A stretch of DNA of 64,000 bases from DASXUX01 sp036504595 (GCA_036504595.1 DASXUX010000031.1:62001-126000); one strand, 5' to 3'. Positions 7,878 through 17,408 are shown, counted from the stretch's first letter. Translations and numbers: made by a program. Notes: a model not told the origin generated them from the sequence alone.

Positions 7878-9815
7878 CTACTTCTTCTCCACGAGTTCTG
7901 GCTGCGGCTTTGGCAAGATGATTGGCTTCTCGTGCGGGTGGACCGTTTCCTTTGCATGCGCCGGGGTGGGGCGGGGGTTGCCAAAGAGCCAGGTCAGATT
8001 CAGTGGGTAATATTCCGGATCGAAGAACACCCAATAGAAGTGCCAGATCAGGATCGCCAGTCCGGCGAGCACCGCTTCCCAGTAATGGATCGTTACGGCC
8101 AGGTCCACCACCCACAGGCTCAGGTTGGACAGGCTCAGGTTCACGAACGTCAGCACCATTCCGGTGACGGCCATCACAATCGAGCCCCACACCAGCGCCC
8201 AGTACTCCGCCTTCTCGGTGTAGGCAAACGGCGGCAAGTGAAGGACGCGGTCGTGCCGGCGGATGTAGCGCAGCAAAACGTCCTTCACGTCCTTGGCGTC
8301 CTGCCACGTCGGCCGCAGTCGTTGGAACTGCTCGCGCCCGCGCTTGGTGGCGATCATGTAGATCAGATGGTAGACGGACAGCACCCCGAAGACGATGGCT
8401 GCGCCGCGGTGCGACCAGCGCCGCACGTCAGCCGTCGCGTTGAAGATCTGAAACGGCCAGGCCAAGGGCGAGTCCGGGAATTTCAACGCAAAGCCGCTGA
8501 CCGCCAGCATGATGAAACTGAGCGCCAGGAACGCGTGCTGGATGCGTTCGTTCACGGTAAAGCGCAGGTCCAGGCCGGGCTGCCGGTGGTACGGCATGCC
8601 TTTGGTCGCTTTGTAGATCAAGTCCAGCAGGTTGTGCCCGAGCATGGAACTGATGACGACGACGATCAGCCCAATATAGAACAGGCGCACCGCGCTGACC
8701 AGCCAGTGCGAAGGCCGCTCCAGCGTCGAATGGATGCGTTCGCTGATGAACCGTGTGCTTGCGGACGGATGGCAGGAGCCGCAGGTCTTGCCGAGGTTTG
8801 CCGGATTGACGGTCGAACGCGAGTCGCTCGATGGCAGGACGCCGTGGTTGCCGTGACAGGACGCGCAATTCGCCACGCGCAAGTCCCCCAACTCGTTCGA
8901 CATACCGTGGAAGGATGACTTGAACGACTGGACGCGATCGGACTTCAGCATGAACTTCGCCGTCAGACGTTCGGAGCCATGGCACGACGAGCATGTCTTC
9001 GTGATGTTCGAGGCGAAGGTCGGCGACGTCGGATCCTGGCTGGATTGAATGCCATGTTCGCCGTGGCAGTCCGTGCAAACGGGCGGTTCGCGATAGCCTT
9101 TGCTCGCGGCGGCCCAGTGGGTGCTCGATTCATAGTCGGTTTTTTGCTGCGGGTGGCATTTGCCGCAGGTTTCCGTGATGGTCGTGTGGAAGACTTTCGA
9201 TGTGGCGAGCTTCGAGTGATCGATGCCGTGGCTTCCGTGGCAGTCAATGCAGACGGCTGCCTTCTTATTGCCGCTCGAGGACGCCTTGCCGTGGACGCTG
9301 TTGGTGTACTTGTTCACGGCGATGTGCTGGTTTTCTTGGTGGCATTGGAGGCATGTGGCCGCGACGTTCGCGCGATTGCTGGTGGATTTTGTGTCGGTGG
9401 ACGCTTTCACCGCGTGAACGTCTCCGCCGTGACAGCTCAAGCACACCGTTGCAGCCTTGGCGGTCCCGTCCTTGTCCAGGGACTTCTTCAGCTTCTCCAA
9501 GTGACTGGCTCCGCTTAGAGCCGTGGTCTGGTCCGCATGGCAGGTCTTGCACTGCGTGACTTTCATCTTCTTTTGACAGGGCTGCTTGATGCCAACGTGG
9601 CATTCGATGCAATCCAGTTTGCCGTGCGCCGACACCGACAGCACGCTGCCGTCCATAAAGGGCGTGCTGGCCTCGTGCTTTTGGTGGCACGCCAGACAGG
9701 CTTTGTTCTCGGTGTCTTGTGCGGCCGCCGCAAGGCAGGCGAGTGCGAAGACCACCGCTATCGAAGCGCCGGGGCCCACCCGTTGCTTTAGGTCTGAATT
9801 CCCCAATCGCCACAT
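7878..9815 (-). CDS. multiheme cytochrome c fused to cytochrome b-type membrane domain
   Basis: 645 residues from the ATG at 9815 (AGGAGG 13 bases upstream; an in-frame TTG lies 4 codons earlier). A signal peptide (ASIAVVFALACLAAAA) is followed by eleven CXXCH motifs in the first 350 residues (CLACH, CIECH, CKTCH, CLSCH, CLQCH, CIDCH, CGKCH, CTDCH, CSSCH, CASCH, CGSCH). From about residue 375 there are several membrane helices with conserved histidines, resembling the di-heme cytochrome b subunit of formate dehydrogenase or Ni/Fe hydrogenase. This is a one-protein quinol-to-periplasm electron conduit. It is followed by a terminator and lies 53 bp after the NapC-like gene. The substrate partner is unknown. 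Confidence 0.85.
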   Translation of the reverse strand: MWRLGNSDLKQRVGPGASIAVVFALACLAAAAQDTENKACLACHQKHEASTPFMDGSVLSVSAHGKLDCIECHVGIKQPCQKKMKVTQCKTCHADQTTALSGASHLEKLKKSLDKDGTAKAATVCLSCHGGDVHAVKASTDTKSTSNRANVAATCLQCHQENQHIAVNKYTNSVHGKASSSGNKKAAVCIDCHGSHGIDHSKLATSKVFHTTITETCGKCHPQQKTDYESSTHWAAASKGYREPPVCTDCHGEHGIQSSQDPTSPTFASNITKTCSSCHGSERLTAKFMLKSDRVQSFKSSFHGMSNELGDLRVANCASCHGNHGVLPSSDSRSTVNPANLGKTCGSCHPSASTRFISERIHSTLERPSHWLVSAVRLFYIGLIVVVISSMLGHNLLDLIYKATKGMPYHRQPGLDLRFTVNERIQHAFLALSFIMLAVSGFALKFPDSPLAWPFQIFNATADVRRWSHRGAAIVFGVLSVYHLIYMIATKRGREQFQRLRPTWQDAKDVKDVLLRYIRRHDRVLHLPPFAYTEKAEYWALVWGSIVMAVTGMVLTFVNLSLSNLSLWVVDLAVTIHYWEAVLAGLAILIWHFYWVFFDPEYYPLNLTWLFGNPRPTPAHAKETVHPHEKPIILPKPQPELVEKK

Positions 9816-9880
9816 GTTGTTGCGCAAACCTCCTGCTGAACTGCGACTATCCGCGCGGGAAAATGCGAGCGGCCCGTCTA

Positions 9881-11497
9881 CTACTTCTCAGACTTGCTGC
9901 CCTTCTCGCCTTTGCCTTCGCCTTCCTCGTCCTTGTTGATTGCATGACACGACGAACAGGTCTTTTTCAGGCTGACTTCGTCTTCAGGATGCTTGAACTC
10001 GGGGCTCCCGTATTTCATGTTCTTGAGTTCATCGGTCGTGAAAGCCTGGCCGACGATGGTATGGCACGCGTTGCACTCCTTGCTGATGCTCTTACTCTTA
10101 TCTGCCGTTTTGTGCTTCAGGTCGTGGCAGCGTTCGCAGCCTTTGCTTTCGAAATGCCCGACGTTGTTGATAAAGGCGCGATAGTCAACACCCTGCTCAG
10201 GGAAGATGTTCAGCGCGAAAAGGCGCTTGGTCTGTTCCTTGGCTTTCGCAAGCGCATCCTTCTGGTCAGCGGGCAAAGGGTTCTTGACGTAGTACTCATC
10301 AAACGCCTTGTCGATCCCCGCCATCGCGTCTGTCGTGGTCTTGTAAGGCGCCTTCGGGTCGCCCTCCATGGCCGCCTTCGCGACTTTCTTTACAAAGGGA
10401 ATGGACGGCGAAATAGTGCCCTGCGTCATGGCTTCGTTGAGCGCCAGATCGGGCGAGCGGAACACGTGCGACGGCCGGTTATGGCAGTCCAGGCAGTCCA
10501 TAGCCCGAAGGGAATGCTGCTGGAGCATCTCTGGCTTGAAGGCGCTGGTGGTGTACTCCTCAACGCGACCGTCTTTGAAGGTCACCTTCACGTACGGAAT
10601 GTCCTGGCGCGCATTGTCCAGGGGCAGGTACTCGACTTTCCACTCGGGGCTGACGTGCCAGTGAGCCCCTTTTGGTATGCCGCGATCGACGTCGCCTCCG
10701 CCGACTTTCATCAGCAGGTGATAGCTGGTGGGAGTGTTCTTCTCATCGCTGGCGAAATGCGTGTGCACGCGTTCCACCGAACCCGAAAATCGTCCGGGCC
10801 AATGGCATTGCTCACACGTGTCTTGAGCCGGGCGCAAATTGCTGATGGGCGTCTTGATCGGCGTATGATACGTATTGGTCAGCACCGCGTAAACCTGGTG
10901 CATGCCGCTCAACTTGGCGCGCACAAACCAGCTCGCTCCGGGGCCGATGTGGCAATCCACGCATGCTACGCGGGCGTGCTGCGAATCGGTGTAGGCCGTG
11001 TACTCCGGCTTCATGACCTGATGGCAAACCAGGCCGCAGAACTTGTTCGAATCGGTGTAATGATACGCTTGGTAAGTTCCGAAGGCAGACAGACCGAGCC
11101 AGGCGAGCGTGACCAGAGTAGCAATGACCACCGTGATGACGCGCCGCCGCCGGTTTGGGTGGGGAACCGGAGCGCCGTGGAGAATCTGACGATACTCTCG
11201 GTACTTGAGTGCCATCCCAAAGAGTGCGAACAGCACGGCTGCGGTGAACAGCGACGGCAGCATGATATAAACAATCAGGCCATCGTAGGGATGTCCCATC
11301 CCGCCGCCAAAGACGTCCTGGAAGACGGCCGCGATCAGCAGCACAAAAAACACGGCTGCAGCGACCGCGCCCATGATCGTGAGAGCGTTTGTTGCCAGAT
11401 AGCGCAGCAGCGCACGCGTGTTGCCGGGCGGCGGCAGTTCGTCACTTCGCCCCGGTTGCGCCGGTGTGGGTGGTGGCACTGTGGGCACGTCTGACAT
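9881..11497 (-). CDS. NapC/NirT-type membrane multiheme cytochrome c
   Basis: 538 residues. Three membrane helices (about 39-60, 72-97, 120-141) are followed by a periplasmic region. The first heme motif is CX3CH (CGLVCH, 154-159), then come CVDCH (179-183), CEQCH, CLDCH, CERCH, CNACH and CSSCH, seven sites in all. The segment HQVMKPEYTAYTDSQHARVACVDC resembles the first heme pair of NapC/NrfH quinol dehydrogenases. The tail is Lys/Glu/Gly-rich. The start is supported by GAGGGAG upstream. Likely role: quinol oxidation at the inner membrane. No NrfA-type CXXCK catalytic subunit is present nearby. Confidence 0.85.
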   Translation of the reverse strand: MSDVPTVPPPTPAQPGRSDELPPPGNTRALLRYLATNALTIMGAVAAAVFFVLLIAAVFQDVFGGGMGHPYDGLIVYIMLPSLFTAAVLFALFGMALKYREYRQILHGAPVPHPNRRRRVITVVIATLVTLAWLGLSAFGTYQAYHYTDSNKFCGLVCHQVMKPEYTAYTDSQHARVACVDCHIGPGASWFVRAKLSGMHQVYAVLTNTYHTPIKTPISNLRPAQDTCEQCHWPGRFSGSVERVHTHFASDEKNTPTSYHLLMKVGGGDVDRGIPKGAHWHVSPEWKVEYLPLDNARQDIPYVKVTFKDGRVEEYTTSAFKPEMLQQHSLRAMDCLDCHNRPSHVFRSPDLALNEAMTQGTISPSIPFVKKVAKAAMEGDPKAPYKTTTDAMAGIDKAFDEYYVKNPLPADQKDALAKAKEQTKRLFALNIFPEQGVDYRAFINNVGHFESKGCERCHDLKHKTADKSKSISKECNACHTIVGQAFTTDELKNMKYGSPEFKHPEDEVSLKKTCSSCHAINKDEEGEGKGEKGSKSEK

Positions 11498-11576
11498 TTA
11501 CTCCCTCTCCGTTTTCGTAAATAGCCGCGTAGCATCGACCGGCTCTAGTGCAGGACACCAGACCACAGTCACCGGA

Positions 11577-12398
11577 CTACTGGTACACGTGCAGACTTCC
11601 GGACGCCGCCGGAAGCAAATGCATTCCCAGGTACGTAAACATCGCCGCTGCAAAGCAGGCCATATTCACCCACAACGCCTTGCGTCCGTGCCAGGCGGCG
11701 AGCATGCGAACGTGATGGTAGGCCAGGTACAGCAGCCAAGTGATGAACGCCCAGTTCTCTTTCACGTCCCAGGACCAGTATTCGCCCCACGCCGACTTGC
11801 CCCACGCAGCGCCCATGGCCAGCCCGAACGTGAGCGTTACAAACCCGAACACAGCGGCTTTGTGAGCGGCGCTGTCCAGCGGGATCGGCTGCGACGGGTC
11901 TGCCTTGCGGCCTTTCAGCAGAGCCAGGCCCGCCAGGCAGAAGGAAATGAACAACGCGGCGTACGCCACGAAATACGTTATCACATGCGGTACGAACCAG
12001 GCGCTCTGCAGGGCGGGCGGAAGCTCCACGTACTCCAGATCTGGCCGGTTGTACGCATAGAGCAGGCAGACGATGGCGCCGCCTGCGGCGACGGGAACCA
12101 ATAGCGACAGCCGGTGCAGCCGCACCAGCACCAGACTGACCAGCGCGATGCAGAATGGGTAGAGGAACAAGGTCTCGTACAACGTTTTGAAGGGTGCGCG
12201 CCCGGCTTCCATCCACATCGATCCGATGGCACAACCATTCAACGCGAGCGCGGCGATCAGCAGCCATAGGCCCATCTTCTTGATCGGCGCCTTGCGCGAG
12301 ATTTCTCCGGCCGCCGAAACGACCGCCGTCACGCTGTAACTTGCCAGTCCGGCCAGCAGCCATCCGCCTGCGACCGCGTTCGATGCTAAAGCGCTCAT
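11577..12398 (-). CDS. ccsA: CcsA/ResC-type heme handling protein, cytochrome c maturation System II
   Basis: 273 residues, about eight hydrophobic helices. The tryptophan-rich heme-binding WWD signature is clear (WGEYWSWDVKENWAFITWLLYLAYHH, written here with key residues W-W-W-D-W). With ResB it exports heme and attaches it to CXXCH apocytochromes in the periplasm. The start codon overlaps the end of resB by 4 bases (ATGA), so the pair is translationally coupled, as is usual. Its position inside a multiheme cytochrome cluster fits the demand for heme ligation. Confidence 0.92.
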   Translation of the reverse strand: MSALASNAVAGGWLLAGLASYSVTAVVSAAGEISRKAPIKKMGLWLLIAALALNGCAIGSMWMEAGRAPFKTLYETLFLYPFCIALVSLVLVRLHRLSLLVPVAAGGAIVCLLYAYNRPDLEYVELPPALQSAWFVPHVITYFVAYAALFISFCLAGLALLKGRKADPSQPIPLDSAAHKAAVFGFVTLTFGLAMGAAWGKSAWGEYWSWDVKENWAFITWLLYLAYHHVRMLAAWHGRKALWVNMACFAAAMFTYLGMHLLPAASGSLHVYQ

Positions 12399-14389
12399 GC
12401 CGGCACCTCCTCTGTGCGATCTCCACCGGCACGGACGCCGGCGCTACCGCGAAGCAGGCGTGGGCGCACGTAATAAATGAATGCTACCCCCAGCGAAATC
12501 ATGATCATGCCGATGTAGACGGTGCCCAATCCGGGATCGCGAATCACTTTCAGCCCGGAAATATCGGGCTCTGAAACGTTCTGCGACGAGCGATCGTAGC
12601 TCGATTGATAAAACGTATAGCCGCCGCACGTCAGAGGGTCGTTGACCATGATCGTCGCACGGCCGACGACCTGATTATCGCGTGAGATGGCCACGTGGCT
12701 GCGATAGCTTTTTACGCCGCCTTCCTTGGGCTCAAAAATCAACTTCACGCCCGGGGCGAGTTCGTACATCGCACCTTCCTTGCCGACGAGGTATTTTTCG
12801 CGCGTCGCACCGTCCTCGGCCGCAATCTCCAATTTCACACCGGGGTTCTTCGGTTCTTTGGACAGGTTGCGCGCAACTTGTGATGGCGATCCATGCGCGA
12901 GCACTTCGCTAACCGCCAGCTTCAGCGTCAAGGCGTCTTTGCCAGTCAGCGCGATGGCCTCCGCCCTGCCCAACTCAAACGGCCGACGCAGAACTTCCTT
13001 GCCGCCGGACGCGTACGCGATGTCCTTTGCTTGCGCGTCAATTCGGATCAAGTGTGCGATGGGCGCGGTGCTGAAGACGCAGCGGTACTTCAGGTCCAGA
13101 TCGGTGGGCTTGCGACCGTGGCCGGGCATGTTCATGAATAGCCACACGGGCTTGGCGCCTTCCGCGAGCTCTTCAACGCACAGTGCCGGGTTTTTGTATT
13201 CTTCGGTGCGAGAAACCGCGCGTTTGGCTTCAACGTCCCATGAGAAATCACGCAGGAATTCGGTCACCTTGAATTTGCGCGGCGTGCCGGGGACGGTGTA
13301 AGTCTCGCCGATCTTCACCTCCATCGGGCCGCCCTCGCCATCAATGAAATGCTTCGGCGGAGCTGGCTTCGAGGTGCGTTCGATCCAATTGGCGGAATTC
13401 GCTTCGTTGGCGAATTCGACCTGTGCCGCACCCACCGTCACAGGATCGGCGCCGGCTGCCAACCATCTCTCGTTTCCATCCAACTGCACGCGCGCGGCAC
13501 TGGATGCGGAAGCATCTTTGCTTTCCGTCCAGACCTCCCGCAGGTCGATCTCAGGATAGTACTCGCTCACTCTGAAACGTGTCTTCCCGCCGGCCACCTT
13601 CGTCCAGGATGTCGCTTGTTGGGCTTTGAGCGAACGTTCGAGAGCCGGTTTATGCGCGCCCTGCTTCTGGGTGTAAACATAAAGCCGGTATTCGTCGGGA
13701 TACTTCTCGATGTCGAAGGCTTCCAGCGTCACGGCAAAACCCAGATCGAACGAGCCGGTTCGCGCGCCACTGCGCTCACGCCCCTCGACGCGTTCGGCGG
13801 GCTTTCCCTTTTTCAAATTCAGCATGCCACGCTGGCCAAAGACATTTCCGGCCACCGCGCCACCGAGAAGCAGGATCATCCCGCCGTGCGAGAGCACAAA
13901 TCCCCATTGCGGCGCGCGCCAGAATTTGCGGCGCAGGATCACAATCAGGAGAGAAACCGCAAGCAAGGACATCAGGCCCGTAAACCAGAATGAGCCGAAC
14001 ACATCGACGAAACTCAGGCGATCGATCCATTCGGCGCCCGCTTCGCCATAGCGTTGTTCAAGGACCTGCGGAACTTCGTTCTGCGGGATGAACGTGCCGA
14101 TCGCCGTTGCGCCGGCGATGGCTAACAGCAGCACCGCAGCCATCGAGACGGAACTCACGGCTTTCCACAGGTTCGCCCGCGCCTTCCAAAGGAAATACGC
14201 GCTGGCAGCGCCGATCAGGCCCAGCAAGACATAAAGGTCAGGGGTCCACTCGTTCTCGCATCCGCGTTGAATGATCATCAGCGCGGCGATGAGACTGGCG
14301 ATCGCGGGGACGTTGGCCAGAAGCGGCCATGTAAGGGATTTGCGCTCTGGTTGGACTTGCAGGGGCGCGGCCACTGCGTTGCCGGACAT
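12395..14389 (-). CDS. resB: ResB/Ccs1-type cytochrome c biogenesis protein
   Basis: 664 residues. N-terminal membrane helices (about 22-41, 51-67, 80-98, 134-153, 163-180) include the ResB-like segment FWRAPQWGFVLSHGGMILLLGGAVAG; a large periplasmic domain follows, then a final helix (GTVYIGMIMISLGVAFIYYV). Near the end, MVNDPLTCGGYTFYQSSYD is a typical ResB motif. Forms the System II cytochrome c synthetase with CcsA. RBS AGAGGA precedes the ATG. The last 15 residues (GSAGVRAGGDRTEEVPA) are partly encoded by a REP-like palindrome at 12423-12448. Confidence 0.9.
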   Translation of the reverse strand: MSGNAVAAPLQVQPERKSLTWPLLANVPAIASLIAALMIIQRGCENEWTPDLYVLLGLIGAASAYFLWKARANLWKAVSSVSMAAVLLLAIAGATAIGTFIPQNEVPQVLEQRYGEAGAEWIDRLSFVDVFGSFWFTGLMSLLAVSLLIVILRRKFWRAPQWGFVLSHGGMILLLGGAVAGNVFGQRGMLNLKKGKPAERVEGRERSGARTGSFDLGFAVTLEAFDIEKYPDEYRLYVYTQKQGAHKPALERSLKAQQATSWTKVAGGKTRFRVSEYYPEIDLREVWTESKDASASSAARVQLDGNERWLAAGADPVTVGAAQVEFANEANSANWIERTSKPAPPKHFIDGEGGPMEVKIGETYTVPGTPRKFKVTEFLRDFSWDVEAKRAVSRTEEYKNPALCVEELAEGAKPVWLFMNMPGHGRKPTDLDLKYRCVFSTAPIAHLIRIDAQAKDIAYASGGKEVLRRPFELGRAEAIALTGKDALTLKLAVSEVLAHGSPSQVARNLSKEPKNPGVKLEIAAEDGATREKYLVGKEGAMYELAPGVKLIFEPKEGGVKSYRSHVAISRDNQVVGRATIMVNDPLTCGGYTFYQSSYDRSSQNVSEPDISGLKVIRDPGLGTVYIGMIMISLGVAFIYYVRPRLLRGSAGVRAGGDRTEEVPA
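12423..12448. repeat. REP-like palindrome within resB 3' end
   Basis: CCGGCACGGACGCCGGCGCTACC. The same core, reading GGTAGCGCCGGC then TCCGTG then CCGG on the opposite strand, recurs at 40973-40990, 43604-43627 and 45414-45440, always inside a coding frame. Confidence 0.6.
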
Positions 14390-14456
14390 GTTATTCCTCT
14401 CGAAAACCCCGCCCCCACGAAATTCGTTTTTCCGTTTAGCACAACTAAAGAGATAT

Positions 14457-14485
14457 GTGCGGACGAGAACTTATCTCATCCGCAC
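14457..14485 (-). terminator. hairpin between the tetraheme gene and resB
   Basis: GTGCGGA-C-GAG pairs with CTC-A-TCCGCAC around a 7-nt loop. There is no strong T-run on the minus side, so it may attenuate or protect the transcript rather than end it fully. Confidence 0.5.
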
Positions 14486-14514
14486 ATGATCCCTCTTCGG
14501 TCGTTTCAACACGC

Positions 14515-15129
14515 TTACTTCTTCTTGACTTCCTCGGGCAGTTTGTCAATCCAATCGGCCGCATGTTTCCGCCGCGGATCAATGTGCGCGATCTCCTTGA
14601 CGAACTTCACGTAGTCGAACGGCTTATATGTCGGAGATTCCTTGTTATGGCATTTTTCACAAACGTCGGGCCCAGGAAGGTGAGTGATTTCGCCCTTGGC
14701 GCTAATGTCCTTGAGCTTCGGCTCGCCTTCTTCTTCGTCCTCTTCTTTCAGCCGGGCTGCAACGTGCTTTCCGCCTGCGCCGTGGCAGGTCTCGCATTGT
14801 ACTCCCAGTGTTTCGTCGAACTTCTTGCCTTTCTCAGCGGCCGGAACGCCAAAGGCCGTCTCATGGCACTTCAGACACTTCTCTGACTTCTGCGGATCGT
14901 CAATTCCTTTTTCTTTTCCGATCTTCTTGGCCTCATCGGATGCGAGCGAGGCATAAGCCTGGCGGTGTTTCTGCTTCGCCCAGACCTTGTACGGCTCGCC
15001 CTTGGCTGCCGCCGAGTGGCACGTCTTACACTTCTCGGCGCCTTCATATACTTCACCTGCCACTACCTGGCTCACGCCAACCAGCATTAGCGCGCACAGC
15101 GCGCCCCCAACCAACCTGCTTGTCCTCAT
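14515..15129 (-). CDS. tetraheme cytochrome c (c554-like)
   Basis: 204 residues from the ATG at 15129, preceded by a perfect AGGAGG seven bases upstream. Signal peptide MRTSRLVGGALCALMLVGVSQVVAG, then four CXXCH sites (CKTCH 34-38, CLKCH, CETCH, CEKCH). The order resembles the cytochrome c554 family (PF13435): YEGAEKCKTCH... VWAKQKHRQAYASL. It is a periplasmic electron carrier. Only 60 bp separate it from the first octaheme gene upstream, so the two are probably cotranscribed from that gene's sigma-54 promoter. The acidic segment EEDEEEGEPK is unusual. Confidence 0.88.
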   Translation of the reverse strand: MRTSRLVGGALCALMLVGVSQVVAGEVYEGAEKCKTCHSAAAKGEPYKVWAKQKHRQAYASLASDEAKKIGKEKGIDDPQKSEKCLKCHETAFGVPAAEKGKKFDETLGVQCETCHGAGGKHVAARLKEEDEEEGEPKLKDISAKGEITHLPGPDVCEKCHNKESPTYKPFDYVKFVKEIAHIDPRRKHAADWIDKLPEEVKKK

Positions 15130-15189
15130 CTGTGTTCCTCCTCGAGTGTCTTCCCTGTTGACGCTGGAGCGTCCCTGCATATTCGCTTT

Positions 15190-17337
15190 TTATTGCGGCC
15201 CCTGGAACTGGAGCTTCGATGCATCGTGGCACGTGCCGCACGAATTGGTGTACGGAATCGGCATGGCCAGACCCGGCTGCACGCCTGCGACGCCCGGGCT
15301 GAACTTGCGCGGGACGTCCCAACTATGCGAGGCCTGGTCGCCTTCCCAGTAGATCTGGTTTGCGTCGCTGGACAAGCCCGTCGGCGTTCCGAGCAGCAAG
15401 CCCGCCCGGCCGGCACCGGCTTTGCCCACACGCGCGAGGTGGCACTGGCGGCAGGCCATGGAGGAGCCGGTCATCGCATTTCCTGTCTTTTCCAGCGCGT
15501 GTGCGGCGACGTCCTTGGCATGGCAGCGCTGGCACAGCGTGCTGTTCGGATCGTCCGGATCGTCCTTGCAGAAGTAGCGGAAGTTGCTGTCGCCCATCGA
15601 ATCGTGGCAATCGTCGCAGGACAGCAGTTGCCGGCTATTGCGATAGTGCTTGGATTGCAGGAAGCTGTCATAGGTGAAGCCGTGATGTCCGCCGCGGCCA
15701 TGCTCGCCGTCGGGCCAGAGCTGCGCCGGGGTCAACGCCTTCGTGTCCGCGAACTTGGCCAGGAACTCCGCGCGGCTGATACCCGGCGGGGGGAATTCCT
15801 CGGCTTCTTCCCTCATGACTCCGCGCGCATCATGGCAGCGGCCGCAGATCAGGCTGGCGCGGTCGGCACCCAGCAGGCTCGGATTGATAATGAACTTGGC
15901 GCTGTTGTCCACCGGAGCGGCCTTCTTGCTCGTCGGGGGAGTTACGCCCTTGAGAGCTTCTTCGCGGTGCTTGGATCCCGCACCGTGGCACTGTTCGCAG
16001 CTAATGCCCACGTCCTGGAGGGAACCGTCGCCGCCGAGGTCAAAGACGCCGTTCGCGTCGTTGACCGTGTGCGCCAAGCTCTCCCCTGTGATCGGATCTT
16101 TGAACGTTGTGGTTGTGGTCAGGCCCAAATGGCAGCGCGCGCACGTAATATTCGACGCCGTGGCGGCTGGTCCGGTCTTGCTCAGGGTCATCGTCTTCGT
16201 CTTGGAATCGTATGTATAGAAGCTGCTGAAGCTGCTTTCCGCAAACGGCACGCGGGACTTGTCGTAAGAGCCGTTAGCGCCCTGCGAGGCTGAGCCGGGC
16301 ATCGAGCGGTATTCCAGGATCGGATAGGCGCTCTTGCGGCCATCGGTCATGCTGACGAAGATGCGCTGGCGAATGTACGCGCCCATGAAGAGCTTGACCG
16401 GCCATGTGACCGGACCGTCGGCTGCGTTCTTGGCGTTGATCAGCGTGATGTTGTAGTTCGAGGTGACGCCTGTCCGCCAGAGAACGGCCTTGAGCCAGAC
16501 ATCGCCCGCTTTGCCCGTCGTCGGATCGACCTTCGTGCCGGGCGTATCTTCATACACAGCGAAGTTTTTGGCCGAGGCGTCGTACTCCTGGAAGTAGAGC
16601 GTCTTGACGCCGGTGGCGGTGAAGGTAGCCGCTGTGGTGAACTTCTCCTGGAGAGCCGTTACGTTGGCGCCCGGATGAGCCGTGGGATTCTGATTTGCCG
16701 TGGGCTGGCCAGGCTTGTTGAACATCAGCGCATGGCCGTGCCGCTTGCAGGGAGTAGCGTCAGCCACGCTGCCTTCGCTGTGGCATACATAGCAGGCCGA
16801 GGTGCCGATGTAGGTCGCATCTTCCGGAGTTTTCCAACTCATCCGGACGTGCAAACCGGTTTTGCCAATGGCGGTGGGATGGAACGCGATGCGGCTGGCA
16901 TCGCCGCCGGGCAAGTGGTCGGTATCCTTGGCATCGGGCACGGTAAACGTGAAGTACGTGGTGCCGATGTTGAGCTTCTTGACCATGAACTTGCCGTTCT
17001 TGTCGGTCTTGGCCTGAGGCAGCGTTTTGGCCTTGGTCGCATTGTTGACGATGTCTTCCAGCGGCTCGTCAAAACCATCGGTCGCTCCGGCAGCAATGCC
17101 AGCTTCGGTCATCGGCGAGGTCGTATCGACCAGCGCGGAATCAACGAAGTAGACTGTGGCGCCAACCAGCGGCCGGTCATGGCTGTCGGTCACCAGACCT
17201 TTCAAACTCTGGTATTTGACCTTCGGCTTACCAGAATAGGCGTTGACCTGCAGGATGATCGCCGAACAGACCAGAACCCCCAGGATTCCCACGCCAATGC
17301 TGCTTGCCTTTGCCCGCAGCCATGTTCTCGCACCCAT
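15190..17337 (-). CDS. octaheme cytochrome c with Ig-like N-terminal domain (paralog 1)
   Basis: 715 residues; ATG at 17337 with GAGGAG upstream. Signal peptide to about residue 33, then a carboxypeptidase-regulatory-like Ig fold (LKGLVTDSHDRPLVGATVYFVD, 45-66). Eight CXXCH motifs: CYVCH (182-186), CARCH, CEQCH, CGRCH, CDDCH, CQRCH, CRQCH and CGTCH near the C-terminus. Non-motif histidines conserved in all four paralogs (HLPGG, KRHGHAL, TAHPG, SKHRE, GGHHG, SKHYRN, AAHALEKTG, SHSWDVP) suffice for bis-His ligation of all eight hemes, which suggests electron transfer rather than catalysis. Secreted or periplasmic. A sigma-54 promoter lies 46 bases upstream of the start. Exact family unknown. 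Confidence 0.88.
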   Translation of the reverse strand: MGARTWLRAKASSIGVGILGVLVCSAIILQVNAYSGKPKVKYQSLKGLVTDSHDRPLVGATVYFVDSALVDTTSPMTEAGIAAGATDGFDEPLEDIVNNATKAKTLPQAKTDKNGKFMVKKLNIGTTYFTFTVPDAKDTDHLPGGDASRIAFHPTAIGKTGLHVRMSWKTPEDATYIGTSACYVCHSEGSVADATPCKRHGHALMFNKPGQPTANQNPTAHPGANVTALQEKFTTAATFTATGVKTLYFQEYDASAKNFAVYEDTPGTKVDPTTGKAGDVWLKAVLWRTGVTSNYNITLINAKNAADGPVTWPVKLFMGAYIRQRIFVSMTDGRKSAYPILEYRSMPGSASQGANGSYDKSRVPFAESSFSSFYTYDSKTKTMTLSKTGPAATASNITCARCHLGLTTTTTFKDPITGESLAHTVNDANGVFDLGGDGSLQDVGISCEQCHGAGSKHREEALKGVTPPTSKKAAPVDNSAKFIINPSLLGADRASLICGRCHDARGVMREEAEEFPPPGISRAEFLAKFADTKALTPAQLWPDGEHGRGGHHGFTYDSFLQSKHYRNSRQLLSCDDCHDSMGDSNFRYFCKDDPDDPNSTLCQRCHAKDVAAHALEKTGNAMTGSSMACRQCHLARVGKAGAGRAGLLLGTPTGLSSDANQIYWEGDQASHSWDVPRKFSPGVAGVQPGLAMPIPYTNSCGTCHDASKLQFQGPQ

Positions 17338-17393
17338 GTAATGCTCCTCGCCAAGCGCCCGCCAGTGGTTGAATGTCACTTTTTTGCCATATC

Positions 17394-17408
17394 GCAAGAC
17401 CTGTGCCC
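17394..17408 (-). promoter_or_regulatory. sigma-54 promoter of octaheme paralog 1
   Basis: On the minus strand GGGCAC-AGGTC-TTGCG, against consensus TGGCAC-N5-TTGC. The GG and GC pairs are exactly 10 nt apart. The predicted transcript start is near 17383, giving a leader of about 46 nt. Confidence 0.7.

Noticed and set aside
9881..11497. NrfH of a nitrite reductase
   Set aside because: No NrfA with CXXCK is nearby and the protein has seven heme sites with a long C-terminal extension.
11498..11576. Sigma-54 promoter upstream of the NapC-like gene
   Set aside because: One GC-N10-CC spacing exists, but without the TTGC -12 core; likely chance.
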